A stretch of 16,583 nucleotides of DNA from DATJAJ01 sp035622335 (GCA_035622335.1 DASPVO010000029.1:1-16583); one strand, 5' to 3'. Positions 1 through 6,368 are shown, counted from the stretch's first letter. Numbers and translations are program-made. The notes: generated from the letters alone by a model not told the origin.

Positions 1-19
1 CGCGATCTACACCTAGACT

Positions 20-472
20 CTAGACCGTTTCTGCCTCTCTGTCGAGTTCGTCGAGGGCGTGTCCGAAGCCCCATTCTCTGGCGAGAGCGTCTGCCGCTAC
101 CTCCCTCTCCTTGGACTCCTCGGGCGAGACGTGCTCGTTGAGCCATGCGTGAGCGAGTTCGTGTCCGATCACCCCGAGGGCCGCGTCATCGGAGAGCTGT
201 TCGAACAGCTCCTTGTAGAACGTTATCGTCTGTCTGGGATATGTTCTCCCTGATGGCGAAGTGGCCAACGAGCACTTCGTGAGCCCGACCATGTTGCCCT
301 CTCTCTCTGGGGTCAGGCTTATCGCGACGACGTGCCGGATCTTGGAGGTCCTCGTCGGGGGGAGCGAGAGAGCCCTTGAGAGCAGGCGTACAAATCTCTC
401 GTCGTCGGAGTCTATGCGGATTCTACCTGCGAGGATCCTGTTCTCTCTCCGCTGGCCCGTGCCGTCAGACAT
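20..472 (-). CDS. Putative small HEXXH zinc metallopeptidase
   Basis: A 150-residue soluble protein with a HELAH zinc-binding/catalytic motif at residues 104-108 (two His ligands, Glu general base). A second acidic motif, EVAAD, follows at 124-128, and its Glu could be the third ligand, as in gluzincins with HEXXH plus a downstream ExxxD. The N-terminal 100 residues match no family I know. No signal peptide or membrane segment is visible, so it should be cytoplasmic. The ATG at 472 lies one base after the TAG stop of the upstream membrane-protein gene, so the two are probably co-transcribed. Its substrate is unknown. The motif is certain by sequence; the peptidase activity is inferred. A SprT-like or M48-like relationship is possible but unproven. 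Confidence 0.72.
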   Translation of the reverse strand: MSDGTGQRRENRILAGRIRIDSDDERFVRLLSRALSLPPTRTSKIRHVVAISLTPEREGNMVGLTKCSLATSPSGRTYPRQTITFYKELFEQLSDDAALGVIGHELAHAWLNEHVSPEESKEREVAADALAREWGFGHALDELDREAETV

Positions 473-473
473 C

Positions 474-905
474 CTACGCCCTCCTGGCCAGTCGTCGGCC
501 TGCGACGGCTAGTAGCACCCCTATCCAGTAGGGCAGGTATGCCAGGGCAGAAGTCAGGCCTATCCTATAGACGGAGTATCCGAATGAGACCAAGAATCCG
601 AGGAGACCGGCCCCTCCGCCAAGCATGATCAGGGTCCTCCCTATCGTTATTCTCCTCGCGAGGATCGCGAGGCCGCCGAGAATCACAGTCGTCCCTCCCA
701 AGGCGATGAGGAAGCTCAAGACCAGTATCGTTGTCGTGGCCGAGTACCCGAGGACCCCGGTCAGGTAGTCCGGCACGCGACCGTTGGCGTAGTTGAGCAC
801 CGTAAGGAGAAGGCTGTGGCTGACGTATCCACTGAGAATCATGAGGAGACCACCCAGGATCGCGAGACTGGCGCTCGCGATGACGTACCTAGTGGCGTGC
901 GGCAT
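474..905 (-). CDS. Four-helix integral membrane protein, unknown function
   Basis: 143 residues starting at the ATG at 905. The frame stays open upstream to 1112, but that part is Arg/Ser-rich, low-complexity and runs into the divergent gene at 998, so I reject the longer start. A TATA-like CTTAATTC sits about 32 bases upstream of the ATG at 905. Hydrophobic segments lie near residues 6-27, 54-82, 88-112 and 118-137, with a short basic C-terminus (RRLARRA). No catalytic motif is visible and I do not recognise the family. It is followed after one base by a HELAH metallopeptidase gene, so it may anchor or partner that peptidase; this is inference from position only. Confidence 0.75.
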   Translation of the reverse strand: MPHATRYVIASASLAILGGLLMILSGYVSHSLLLTVLNYANGRVPDYLTGVLGYSATTTILVLSFLIALGGTTVILGGLAILARRITIGRTLIMLGGGAGLLGFLVSFGYSVYRIGLTSALAYLPYWIGVLLAVAGRRLARRA

Positions 906-933
906 TCTCGATTGTCTGGTCCGGGCCAGGGAC

Positions 934-941
934 GAATTAAG
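934..941 (-). promoter_or_regulatory. TATA-like box for the membrane-protein/peptidase pair
   Basis: On the minus strand the site reads CTTAATTC, centred about 32 bases upstream of the ATG at 905. It is one half of a divergent promoter region (906-997). No Shine-Dalgarno is evident, so a leaderless or very short-leader mRNA is likely. Inferred from spacing and AT content only. Confidence 0.4.
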
Positions 942-962
942 CGAATCGCGCCTCACCGATTG

Positions 963-970
963 GTTTATCC
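963..970 (+). promoter_or_regulatory. TATA-like box for the HELAH peptidase at 998
   Basis: The site reads GTTTATCC, centred about 32 bases upstream of the ATG at 998. It sits back to back with the box serving the minus-strand pair, so the two operons probably share regulation. Inference from position. Confidence 0.4.
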
Positions 971-997
971 GTCTGTGAGGGTTCGCGCCGCGGAAGA

Positions 998-1750
998 ATG
1001 TATCAGCATCGGGCTGACAGGTCGCTCGAAAGCACTCTCGACTGGGCTCTTGACCGGATGAGGAAGAACGGCTACGAGATTCGCTCCGAGGTTTCTCTGA
1101 GTGTGGATCCAAAGCTCTCGATAATGGGCTACGCGCGGAAGGACGGGGGAAAGCACACCATCGTGATATCGGAGTGGGCGTTGGATTCGGAGATGCTCGG
1201 GGGGCTCGTCCTCCACGAGCTCGCCCACATCTACTTCACGGAACGGGGTGCGGTCTCCCACGACACGGGCCTCCTGGAGGAGACGATGAGCGAGATGAGG
1301 ACGAACGAGGGTCTGAGAGCCAACGAATCAGAGTACCTGATGGACGCCTTCAACCATCTCCAGAACATACTCGTCGACGACATAGTCTTCACACTGCTCC
1401 CGGACAGAGAACTCCAGATGACCACCCGTTTCTTCTCCGAGTGGGTCTCCAACAGGTCGTCGGGTGACCCCGTGTTGGACGCAGCCCTGCTCTGCAGGAA
1501 CGCCTTCGCAATCGCATCTCTGAAGAGGCGGAGCCTGTTCGAAGACAAGGGCGAAATGTACTACAGAAACAAGGCATACGTCGCCTCTCTGGGGGACGGG
1601 GCCGAGGAGCACTTCGCCTGGCTCGAGGACTTTCTTGAGAAGTCGAAGTCTGACTGGAAGGAAGAAGAATTCAGGGAACAGCTCGAAGGATACTTCGACA
1701 GGGTGCTGACGGTGATGCGCTCCTTTGCGCGATTCGAGGACTTGAAGTGA
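998..1750 (+). CDS. Putative HEXXH zinc metallopeptidase
   Basis: A 250-residue soluble protein with a HELAHIYF motif; HELAH is at residues 73-77. About 45 residues later a helix reads NILVDDIVF (123-131), and its Asp pair could supply the third zinc ligand, as the E/D of NILEDxR-type segments does in some VWA-linked metallopeptidases. The C-terminal half is charged, aromatic-rich and probably helical. No signal peptide is visible. The ATG start is supported by a TATA-like box at about -32. A membrane-anchored protein gene begins four bases after the stop, on the same strand. The gene is divergent from a second HELAH gene pair. The motif is clear; family and substrate are unknown. Confidence 0.75.
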   Translation: MYQHRADRSLESTLDWALDRMRKNGYEIRSEVSLSVDPKLSIMGYARKDGGKHTIVISEWALDSEMLGGLVLHELAHIYFTERGAVSHDTGLLEETMSEMRTNEGLRANESEYLMDAFNHLQNILVDDIVFTLLPDRELQMTTRFFSEWVSNRSSGDPVLDAALLCRNAFAIASLKRRSLFEDKGEMYYRNKAYVASLGDGAEEHFAWLEDFLEKSKSDWKEEEFREQLEGYFDRVLTVMRSFARFEDLK

Positions 1751-1754
1751 GAGC

Positions 1755-2255
1755 TTGAGGAGGACGGCCATCGGCAGAGCCAAACTCGTGGTCATCCTCC
1801 TTGTGGTGGGGTCCGCCGTGTTCGGGCTCTTCCTGGGCTACCTCGCGTACGTCAACGACAGCTTTCCCGTGGCGCAGAGGCCCTTCGGCGCCTACGCGAG
1901 TGTCCTCTCGTCGGTCTTCAACGGCACTGAGGTGAACTACAAGATACAGTGGCTGTCCCCTGGCTACGTCCCAGAGTACGCTCAGATAACTTCTCCAAAC
2001 TCCGACGAGGCGAACAGCCCCGTCTGTTCGATCGGAGTGAGCTCGGCGGCATCTGGCGAGACGTTCGAACTGCCGTTTTCTACCACGTCACCCACGACAG
2101 CTCTCAGCAGCGTCACCCTCTCCATCGCGGTGCAGTCCTCCAACAAGTCGGCTTCCTTCACGATCCAGTACACTTTGGACACCATGAACGCGGTCCCCGG
2201 CGATATCCAACCGTCTACGTACGCGTGCTACGAGTCCGCTGGCGCCGATATGTAG
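1755..2255 (+). CDS. Membrane-anchored extracytoplasmic protein, unknown function
   Basis: 166 residues. I place the start at TTG 1755 because it keeps the basic N-terminus (MRRTAIGRAK) before a hydrophobic segment at about 11-32; a GTG at 1788 would cut into that segment. The rest is polar and Ser/Thr-rich with several N-glycosylation sequons (NDS, NGT, NKS) and two Cys (91 and 158) that could form a disulfide. It is therefore probably a single-span protein with its domain outside the membrane. It begins four bases after the HELAH peptidase stop, so it is very likely in the same operon. Its 3' end overlaps the convergent acetyltransferase gene by 41 bases. No known domain recognised. Confidence 0.68.
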   Translation: MRRTAIGRAKLVVILLVVGSAVFGLFLGYLAYVNDSFPVAQRPFGAYASVLSSVFNGTEVNYKIQWLSPGYVPEYAQITSPNSDEANSPVCSIGVSSAASGETFELPFSTTSPTTALSSVTLSIAVQSSNKSASFTIQYTLDTMNAVPGDIQPSTYACYESAGADM

Positions 2256-2751
2256 GTGCCCTCGCTTTCCTCTTGTCGGTCAAAGCCGAGATTGAATCTG
2301 AAGTCAGTCGGTAGGTTGACCATTCTTGGAGGCTCTTCGCCCCCAGTCTCTCATAGAATCCTATGGCCTTGCTGTTCCATCTGAGGACGGCCCACTCCAT
2401 CCTGCCGCAGTCCAACCTGTCAGCTTCGTCGACGCACCGCCCGAAAAGGGCGGAGCCGACCCCCGAGCCCCTGTACCCTTCCTTCACGAATATGTCCTCC
2501 AAGTACAGAGTGGGTCTGGCGAGGAAGGAAGAGTAGGTGAAGAAGTACAGGGCATACCCGACGAGCATGTCGTCTCTCTCCGCGACAATGAGATGGACTC
2601 GCTTCTTCTCGAACACGTCCGAGACCAGTCTCCTCCTTGCTGCTCCATCGGGTGGGACGAGCTTCTCGAACTTTGCGAGCTCCAAGACGAGTTCGATGAA
2701 GCCCGACGAGTCACTCCTGAGAGCGCGTCTGATTACGGTTCTGGCAGCCAA
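2215..2751 (-). CDS. GNAT N-acetyltransferase, SSAT/thialysine-like
   Basis: 178 residues with a full GNAT fold by motif. The acetyl-CoA loop YRGSGVGSAL lies at 93-102 (R-x-x-G-x-G type). It is preceded by YLEDIFV at 83-89 and followed by MEWAVLRWNSKAIGFYERLGA at about 118-138. The LEDxFV, RxEWxVLxWN and AIxFYExLGA series is characteristic of the spermidine/spermine (SSAT) and thialysine N-epsilon-acetyltransferase branch, so a small polyamine or lysine-like amine is the likely substrate. The start is a TTG at 2751 with a GATTAATAC box about 29 bases upstream and no competing ATG. The last 20 or so residues are basic, unlike the family, and lie in the overlap with the convergent gene. Confidence 0.85.
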   Translation of the reverse strand: MAARTVIRRALRSDSSGFIELVLELAKFEKLVPPDGAARRRLVSDVFEKKRVHLIVAERDDMLVGYALYFFTYSSFLARPTLYLEDIFVKEGYRGSGVGSALFGRCVDEADRLDCGRMEWAVLRWNSKAIGFYERLGAKSLQEWSTYRLTSDSISALTDKRKARAPTYRRQRTRSTRT

Positions 2752-2775
2752 CGACAGTCTACCTTGAACGACTGT

Positions 2776-2784
2776 GTATTAATC
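2776..2784 (-). promoter_or_regulatory. TATA-like box for the GNAT gene
   Basis: The minus strand reads GATTAATAC about 29 bases upstream of the TTG start at 2751. This spacing supports TTG as the real, probably leaderless start. Inference. Confidence 0.4.
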
Positions 2785-2801
2785 GAGTGAGGGTAGCAAG
2801 C

Positions 2802-2809
2802 CTATTACG
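2802..2809 (+). promoter_or_regulatory. TATA-like box for the glycosidase-like gene
   Basis: CTATTACG is centred about 32 bases upstream of TTG 2837. It is the same spacing as at the divergent promoter near 950, and supports a short-leader transcript. Weak consensus. Confidence 0.3.
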
Positions 2810-2836
2810 CTACTCGAATAGAAATCATCCGCCTTT

Positions 2837-3919
2837 TTGGACAGATTGGAGGACGCAATCCGCGTTATCGACGGCTGCAGATCGAAGAGAGGTCTTTTCG
2901 CGAGCACAGGGTACTACCGTGACCTGTGGCTCAGAGACGTCGTCTTCTCTCTGGAGTCCCTGATTGAAGCGGGTGAGGGAGAGGTGGTCAGAAGACACCT
3001 TGAGACCTTCCTAAGAGCGCAGAGAGAGGACGGTCGGGTACCCGCAGTTGTGGCTTCGGGATTCGGTGGTCTAGTCAACGAGAAGTATCAGCCATGGACC
3101 TCCGACAGCGAAGTTCTGTTGGTCTTGGGGGTTTCGAGGTATGCGAAGCTCACTGCGGACACCGCCTTCGCGAGAATCAATTCAGGGAGGATACGCCGCG
3201 CACTGGAATTTACCGGGAGAAGACTGCATATGAGTTTCGTTGTGGGATCCGACTGGCGTGACGCGGTGGTGGGTCTCGACGAGGAAGCCCTGCTGTCCAA
3301 CCAGATGCTCCTTGTCGATGCCTACAAGGCGCTGGACATGGAGGACGAAGCGTCAGACTTGTCTGATTCTGTCGTAGAGAGATTCTCGGAGGGAGGTGGC
3401 CTACTGGTCGACTCGGTCTCTAGCAATGATGGGCGTCTCTCGAGAGTGAAGCGCTTCGACTGCCTCGGAAGTGCCCTGGCGGTCCTAAACGGCACGGCAG
3501 GAGTCTCAACTTACAGACGCACAGCGGAAGGGTTCCAGAAAGCGGCGACGCGCTTCGGATGGAGGAACCTCTATCCACCCTATCCGCCACGAAGTCTCAG
3601 GGCCCTTTCATCGCTCGAGAAAGCGCGTTCCTACTTGAGAAACGGGGCGTTTCTCAGGAACAGGCCTGAAAGCTATCAGAACTCAGCGGTCTGGCCATTC
3701 GTAGAGATCATGATCGGCCGAGCGTTTGCGGCTATGGGAATGAAGGAGGAAGCTACGGTGGTCTACAGAAAGGTGTACGAAAGAAAAGGTTTCAACGAGT
3801 GGTACGACCCACGCAACGGCAAGCCAAGGGGGAGCGAGGGGCAACTATGGACTGCGGCAGCAGTCCTCGAGGCCGGAAGGGCGTTAGGGAAGGTAGAATC
3901 TGGAGCGAGACCGGACTAG
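2837..3919 (+). CDS. Six-hairpin (alpha/alpha-barrel) glycosidase-like protein
   Basis: 360 residues, soluble, repeatedly alpha-helical. Motifs are YYRDLWLRD (26-34), DWRDA (139-143), NSAVWPFVEI (282-291), and EWYDPRNGKPRGSEGQLWTA (321-340). A Trp/Arg/Asp-rich N-terminal motif with a late E-W-Y-(D)-P...G-x-x-Q-x-W-(T/S) block resembles the catalytic barrel of GH63/GH100-type and glycogen-debranching C-terminal domains. It probably acts on an alpha-glucosidic or similar sugar, but the substrate cannot be read. At 360 residues it is a bare barrel. The frame closes at a TAG (2819-2821), so the start is TTG 2837 or 2846. Its stop shares a CTAG with the convergent oxidoreductase gene. Confidence 0.62.
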   Translation: MDRLEDAIRVIDGCRSKRGLFASTGYYRDLWLRDVVFSLESLIEAGEGEVVRRHLETFLRAQREDGRVPAVVASGFGGLVNEKYQPWTSDSEVLLVLGVSRYAKLTADTAFARINSGRIRRALEFTGRRLHMSFVVGSDWRDAVVGLDEEALLSNQMLLVDAYKALDMEDEASDLSDSVVERFSEGGGLLVDSVSSNDGRLSRVKRFDCLGSALAVLNGTAGVSTYRRTAEGFQKAATRFGWRNLYPPYPPRSLRALSSLEKARSYLRNGAFLRNRPESYQNSAVWPFVEIMIGRAFAAMGMKEEATVVYRKVYERKGFNEWYDPRNGKPRGSEGQLWTAAAVLEAGRALGKVESGARPD

Positions 3920-4845
3920 ACTCCTCTTCGGAGAACGTCAGTGAGGAGCCCTGCCGAGCTCTTGGCGGTAGGGTCGGCAAGCTGAAGGTAGAACTTCTCT
4001 ATTCCCCACTCGCGCCTCTCCTGCAACTCCGAAACGAACTCTTCAGGCGTTCCCAAGATAACGCCGAATCTCCTGAGCTCCCTTTTGAAGACAGAGACAT
4101 CCTTCTCCACTCCACGACGGGCAGCCCACTTCCTCAGCTTCGCCTCAAGGTCTCTATTGTCCTCTCCCAGAATGAAGGGACCGGTCTGCGAAATGACAAT
4201 CTTGCGAGAAGCGGCCTCGATGAATTTCCTGAGCGGCATGAACGTCTCCTTGGTTGGTCCGAAGAAGTTCCATTCATCCGCGAACTCGGAAGCCAGAGCT
4301 ACCGTCCCTCGACTCCTGCCCCCAACGATTAGGTTCATCCTCGACTTGGGCTTCGGGAGGCACTCCGTGTGAGCTGAAAAGTACTTCCCGTCGAGGTCTA
4401 CTTTCTTTCCCCGTACTAGAGAGCTAACGATGACCAGAGCCTCCCTCAGCTGCCTCTTCCGGGCGGCAAACCCGGGAAAGGGGATCCCATGCGCGTCGTA
4501 CTCGTCCTTGTACCATCCCGCTCCGATACCCAATTGGAGCCTTCCGTTGGAGATCGAATGCACAGTGCAAGCCATCCGGGCAAGGACGGCCGGGTTCCTG
4601 AATCCAACGGGCGTCACCATAGGCCCGAACTTCACTTTCTTGGTCCTAACCGAAAGCGTGGCCAAAGTCGTCCAGCATTCCGTCGAGTCGATTCCTCTTG
4701 TCCCTGAGGTTGGCAGGAGGTGATCAGAACGGAAGAGGTAGCCATACCCGGCTCTGTCTGCGAAGTTTCCCCACCGGAAGAGTTCACTGACGGTCATTCC
4801 TTCCTGCGGCTCGAGCATGAGCCCGAAGCGGGATAGGGACGCCAC
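3916..4845 (-). CDS. Luciferase-like F420/FMN-dependent oxidoreductase
   Basis: 309 residues of the bacterial-luciferase-like TIM-barrel superfamily. Seen: an N-terminal FGLMLEPQEG strand, SDHLLP at 40-45, the TLATLSVRTKKVKFG block at about 60-74, and the hallmark NPAVLARMACTVHSISNGRL (84-103) followed by GIGAGWYKDEY (107-117). In archaea members with this block are usually coenzyme F420-dependent, but the cofactor (F420 or FMN) cannot be fixed from sequence alone. The substrate is unknown. The start is a GTG at 4845 with a weak AT-rich box (CTCAATTCC) about 27 bases upstream; an ATG ten codons in is possible but would remove the first barrel strand. It converges tail-to-tail with the glycosidase-like gene. 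Confidence 0.88.
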   Translation of the reverse strand: MASLSRFGLMLEPQEGMTVSELFRWGNFADRAGYGYLFRSDHLLPTSGTRGIDSTECWTTLATLSVRTKKVKFGPMVTPVGFRNPAVLARMACTVHSISNGRLQLGIGAGWYKDEYDAHGIPFPGFAARKRQLREALVIVSSLVRGKKVDLDGKYFSAHTECLPKPKSRMNLIVGGRSRGTVALASEFADEWNFFGPTKETFMPLRKFIEAASRKIVISQTGPFILGEDNRDLEAKLRKWAARRGVEKDVSVFKRELRRFGVILGTPEEFVSELQERREWGIEKFYLQLADPTAKSSAGLLTDVLRRGV

Positions 4846-4903
4846 GGCCTAAGGACAGAGTCGCCTGGAATTGAGGCTTGCGCAGAGCGAGGCCGAAAGA
4901 TGA

Positions 4904-5347
4904 CTATTCCAGGCTCAGGTACAGGAATAGGATGTATGCGCCGACTTCGAGGATGTCCGCAAACGGCAGAAAGCTCCCTGGTCCCAGTCCTATCGGACCG
5001 GCGAGAATCAACACGAGGGGATACGAAAGAATCGTGTTCAGCAGCAGCGCGAGCAGGACGCAGACGAGGCCAAGGCTGAACCGGGCACGCGTGTCGGCGT
5101 ACACCTTCACGTACACGGTGACGAGCGCGACCAGAAACACAACCTCCATGGTCGTGAGAAAGGTGTGGAACTGGAGCAGCGGGCGAGCCGAGAACTGAAA
5201 TGGAGGGAACCTTCTTCCCGGGGGTTCCTCCGGCGTGACCGATGCCAGAGTTGAAAGGGCGCCCAGCCCGAGGGCAACGAGCAAGACGATCAAGAACCAG
5301 AGCTTTCCCCTCTTCTTATCAGGGGTCGAAGTCTGCGGAGAGCTCAC
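4904..5347 (-). CDS. Four-helix membrane protein paired with a winged-helix regulator
   Basis: 147 residues. The start is a GTG at 5347 that overlaps the TGA of the upstream regulator gene in a GTGA, so translation is probably coupled. Hydrophobic segments lie at about 16-36, 65-83, 90-115 and 124-145. A loop between the first two carries PPGRRFPPFQF. No catalytic motif is visible and no family is recognised with confidence. The overlap with a DNA-binding gene suggests a sensor/regulator or regulator/effector pair at the membrane, but this is inferred from position only. Confidence 0.75.
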   Translation of the reverse strand: MSSPQTSTPDKKRGKLWFLIVLLVALGLGALSTLASVTPEEPPGRRFPPFQFSARPLLQFHTFLTTMEVVFLVALVTVYVKVYADTRARFSLGLVCVLLALLLNTILSYPLVLILAGPIGLGPGSFLPFADILEVGAYILFLYLSLE

Positions 5348-5652
5348 CTGCTGCGCACCCCCTCTCTCGCATGAGACCGCTTCAAGATCTCCTCGAGCTT
5401 ACTCCAATGCGCTTCCATGGACTCTGTCACGAAATACAGCTTCCCGTACTTTTCGCCTTCCGAGATGATCAACTTGTTCTCCTGGAGCACCCTCAAGTGG
5501 TGCCTGACCGTCGTGTAGTCTAGGTTGAGAGCTTCCGACAGCTTTTGGGCGTTTCTCGGCTCTTCTCGTATCGCCTTCACTATCGCTCCACGAGTTGACG
5601 AGCCGGAGCTCCCCGCGAAGAGCCACCAGAGGATCCGCTCGAAGGAATCCAT
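5344..5652 (-). CDS. Winged helix-turn-helix transcriptional regulator (ArsR-like)
   Basis: 102 residues, ATG start at 5652. The helix-turn-helix is clear at about 34-62 (NAQKLSEALNLDYTTVRHHL then RVLQENKLI), followed by a wing with GEKYGKLYFVT (66-76). The VRHHLRVLQEN recognition-helix pattern is typical of archaeal ArsR/winged-helix proteins. No metal-binding Cys is present, so it is probably not a metal sensor. It lies directly upstream of, and overlaps, a membrane-protein gene. Upstream are three GATTATGG copies (minus strand) and a 13-bp palindrome, which are candidates for its own binding sites. Confidence 0.87.
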   Translation of the reverse strand: MDSFERILWWLFAGSSGSSTRGAIVKAIREEPRNAQKLSEALNLDYTTVRHHLRVLQENKLIISEGEKYGKLYFVTESMEAHWSKLEEILKRSHAREGVRSR

Positions 5653-5664
5653 CTAGGTCGGTGC

Positions 5665-5685
5665 CCATAATCCCATCCATAATCC
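5665..5685. repeat. Tandem 9-bp direct repeat upstream of the regulator gene
   Basis: CCATAATCC occurs at 5665-5673 and 5677-5685, a 12-bp period; a near copy (CCATAATCT) is at 5781-5789. On the gene strand the unit is GATTATGG and the two copies sit about 13-20 and 25-32 bases before the ATG at 5652. The distal copy lies where a TATA box would be, so binding there would block transcription. Possible autoregulatory operator; inference. Confidence 0.5.
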
Positions 5686-5764
5686 TATCGAGCGCGGTAG
5701 GATTGGAATTCAACTCTGAAGACCTTCCAACGCCCACACGAGACCGATTCCGTGCTAAATATCG

Positions 5765-5777
5765 GATTTCCGAAATC
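5765..5777. repeat. 13-bp palindrome upstream of the regulator gene
   Basis: GATTTC-C-GAAATC is a perfect 6-1-6 inverted repeat about 115 bases upstream of the winged-helix gene and four bases from the third CCATAATC copy. It could bind a dimeric regulator. A separate 6-1-6 repeat (GCTCGC-T-GCGAGC, 5802-5814) lies nearby, closer to the end of the flavoprotein gene, and could be a 3'-end hairpin. Confidence 0.4.
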
Positions 5778-5801
5778 ATTCCATAATCTTTAGCGAATCT
5801 C

Positions 5802-5814
5802 GCTCGCTGCGAGC
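5802..5814 (-). terminator. Possible 3'-end hairpin after the flavoprotein gene
   Basis: GCTCGC-T-GCGAGC is a perfect inverted repeat 29 bases past the flavoprotein stop on the minus strand. The one-base loop means the real hairpin would open by a pair or two. No T-run follows, so termination is only a guess. Confidence 0.25.
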
Positions 5815-5842
5815 TAACCAGCCTGGGCAGCTATGAAGTTGG

Positions 5843-6235
5843 TCAGATGCCCCAGCTCACTGCCTTTGCAGGCTCGACCACCAATATCGGCGCCTCTCCC
5901 TCGTCCCAAGGGTTTTTCCTGTAATACTCGAACCTGTCGAAGAGCACCTTCAACAGCCTCAAGTACTCACTCCCCCTCTCCTGGACCTTGCAGGCGCCCT
6001 CAACGAGAACTGCCCGGTTCGGCTTGAAGTCGTCGACCAAGACGGCCGCTACGGGGTTCTCATTCAGGTCCCTCAACTTCCTGGTCTTGTAGTCGGATGC
6101 TATGACGATGCTTTGACGGTCCATCGCGTATATCACCGGGACCACATGAGGGACAGCGAGTTTGGAGGCTGTCGCAAGCCTGCAAAGCTCGTGCGATTCG
6201 AGGAACCTCAGTTGTTTCTTTGTGAGGACTCCCAA
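5843..6235 (-). CDS. PNPOx-like split-barrel flavin/F420-binding protein
   Basis: 130 residues of the pyridoxamine-phosphate-oxidase-like split-barrel superfamily. Seen: LTKKQLRFLESHELCRLATA (4-23) followed by PHVVPVIYAMD (29-39), then IVIASDYKTRKLRDLNENPVAAVLVDD (about 43-69), which matches the family's K-x-R-K-L-x-x-(I/L)-x-x-N-P-x-x-(A/S) block. Members bind FMN or F420 and act as small oxidoreductases; the substrate is unknown. The start must be TTG 6235, because an in-frame TAA at 6248-6250 closes the frame. That start has no convincing TATA box or Shine-Dalgarno close by. The strong promoter lies upstream of a 29-codon ORF in the same frame. Confidence 0.82.
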   Translation of the reverse strand: MGVLTKKQLRFLESHELCRLATASKLAVPHVVPVIYAMDRQSIVIASDYKTRKLRDLNENPVAAVLVDDFKPNRAVLVEGACKVQERGSEYLRLLKVLFDRFEYYRKNPWDEGEAPILVVEPAKAVSWGI

Positions 6236-6247
6236 GATTCTTCCCGA

Positions 6248-6337
6248 TTACCTGAGGAGAACGACGTGCGATGGGAACCTCGCGGAATCGTCCAGTCTTG
6301 CTCTGTTGAGCATCTGCGAAGAGCCGTCAACGGCCAT
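6248..6337 (-). CDS. 29-codon upstream ORF ahead of the flavoprotein gene
   Basis: An ATG at 6337 opens a 29-residue frame beginning MAVDGSSQMLNRARLDDSAR and ending at TAA 6248-6250. A TATA-like box (GATAAATAC, minus strand) is centred 26 bases upstream, the textbook distance for a leaderless archaeal mRNA. The frame is the same as that of the flavoprotein, whose TTG start follows the stop by 12 bases. It may be a leader peptide that couples translation, or the N-terminus of a longer gene broken by one nonsense codon. Coding is not proven. Confidence 0.4.
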   Translation of the reverse strand: MAVDGSSQMLNRARLDDSARFPSHVVLLR

Positions 6338-6358
6338 AAGTTGAAATCTCCTCTCCGA

Positions 6359-6368
6359 GTATTTATCG
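6359..6368 (-). promoter_or_regulatory. TATA-like box driving the upstream ORF and flavoprotein
   Basis: The minus strand reads CGATAAATAC, one of the best TATA matches in the window, centred at about 6363. It is 26 bases from the ATG at 6337 but about 128 from the flavoprotein TTG. It argues that transcription begins at or near 6337. Confidence 0.5.

Noticed and set aside
906..1112. Upstream extension of the membrane-protein frame (69 extra residues)
   Set aside because: It is Arg/Ser-rich, overlaps the divergent peptidase gene and its promoter, and the ATG at 905 has a better-placed TATA box.
965..1261. Open frame on the minus strand opposite the HELAH peptidase gene
   Set aside because: It lies antisense to a convincing gene with a catalytic motif and resembles no known protein.
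3799..4332. 177-codon plus-strand frame across the end of the glycosidase-like gene and the oxidoreductase
   Set aside because: Mostly antisense to the luciferase-like gene, with low-complexity composition and no motif.
6321..6336. Small hairpin GCCG-TCAA-CGGC as a riboswitch or terminator
   Set aside because: Only four pairs, lying inside the upstream ORF; too weak to interpret.
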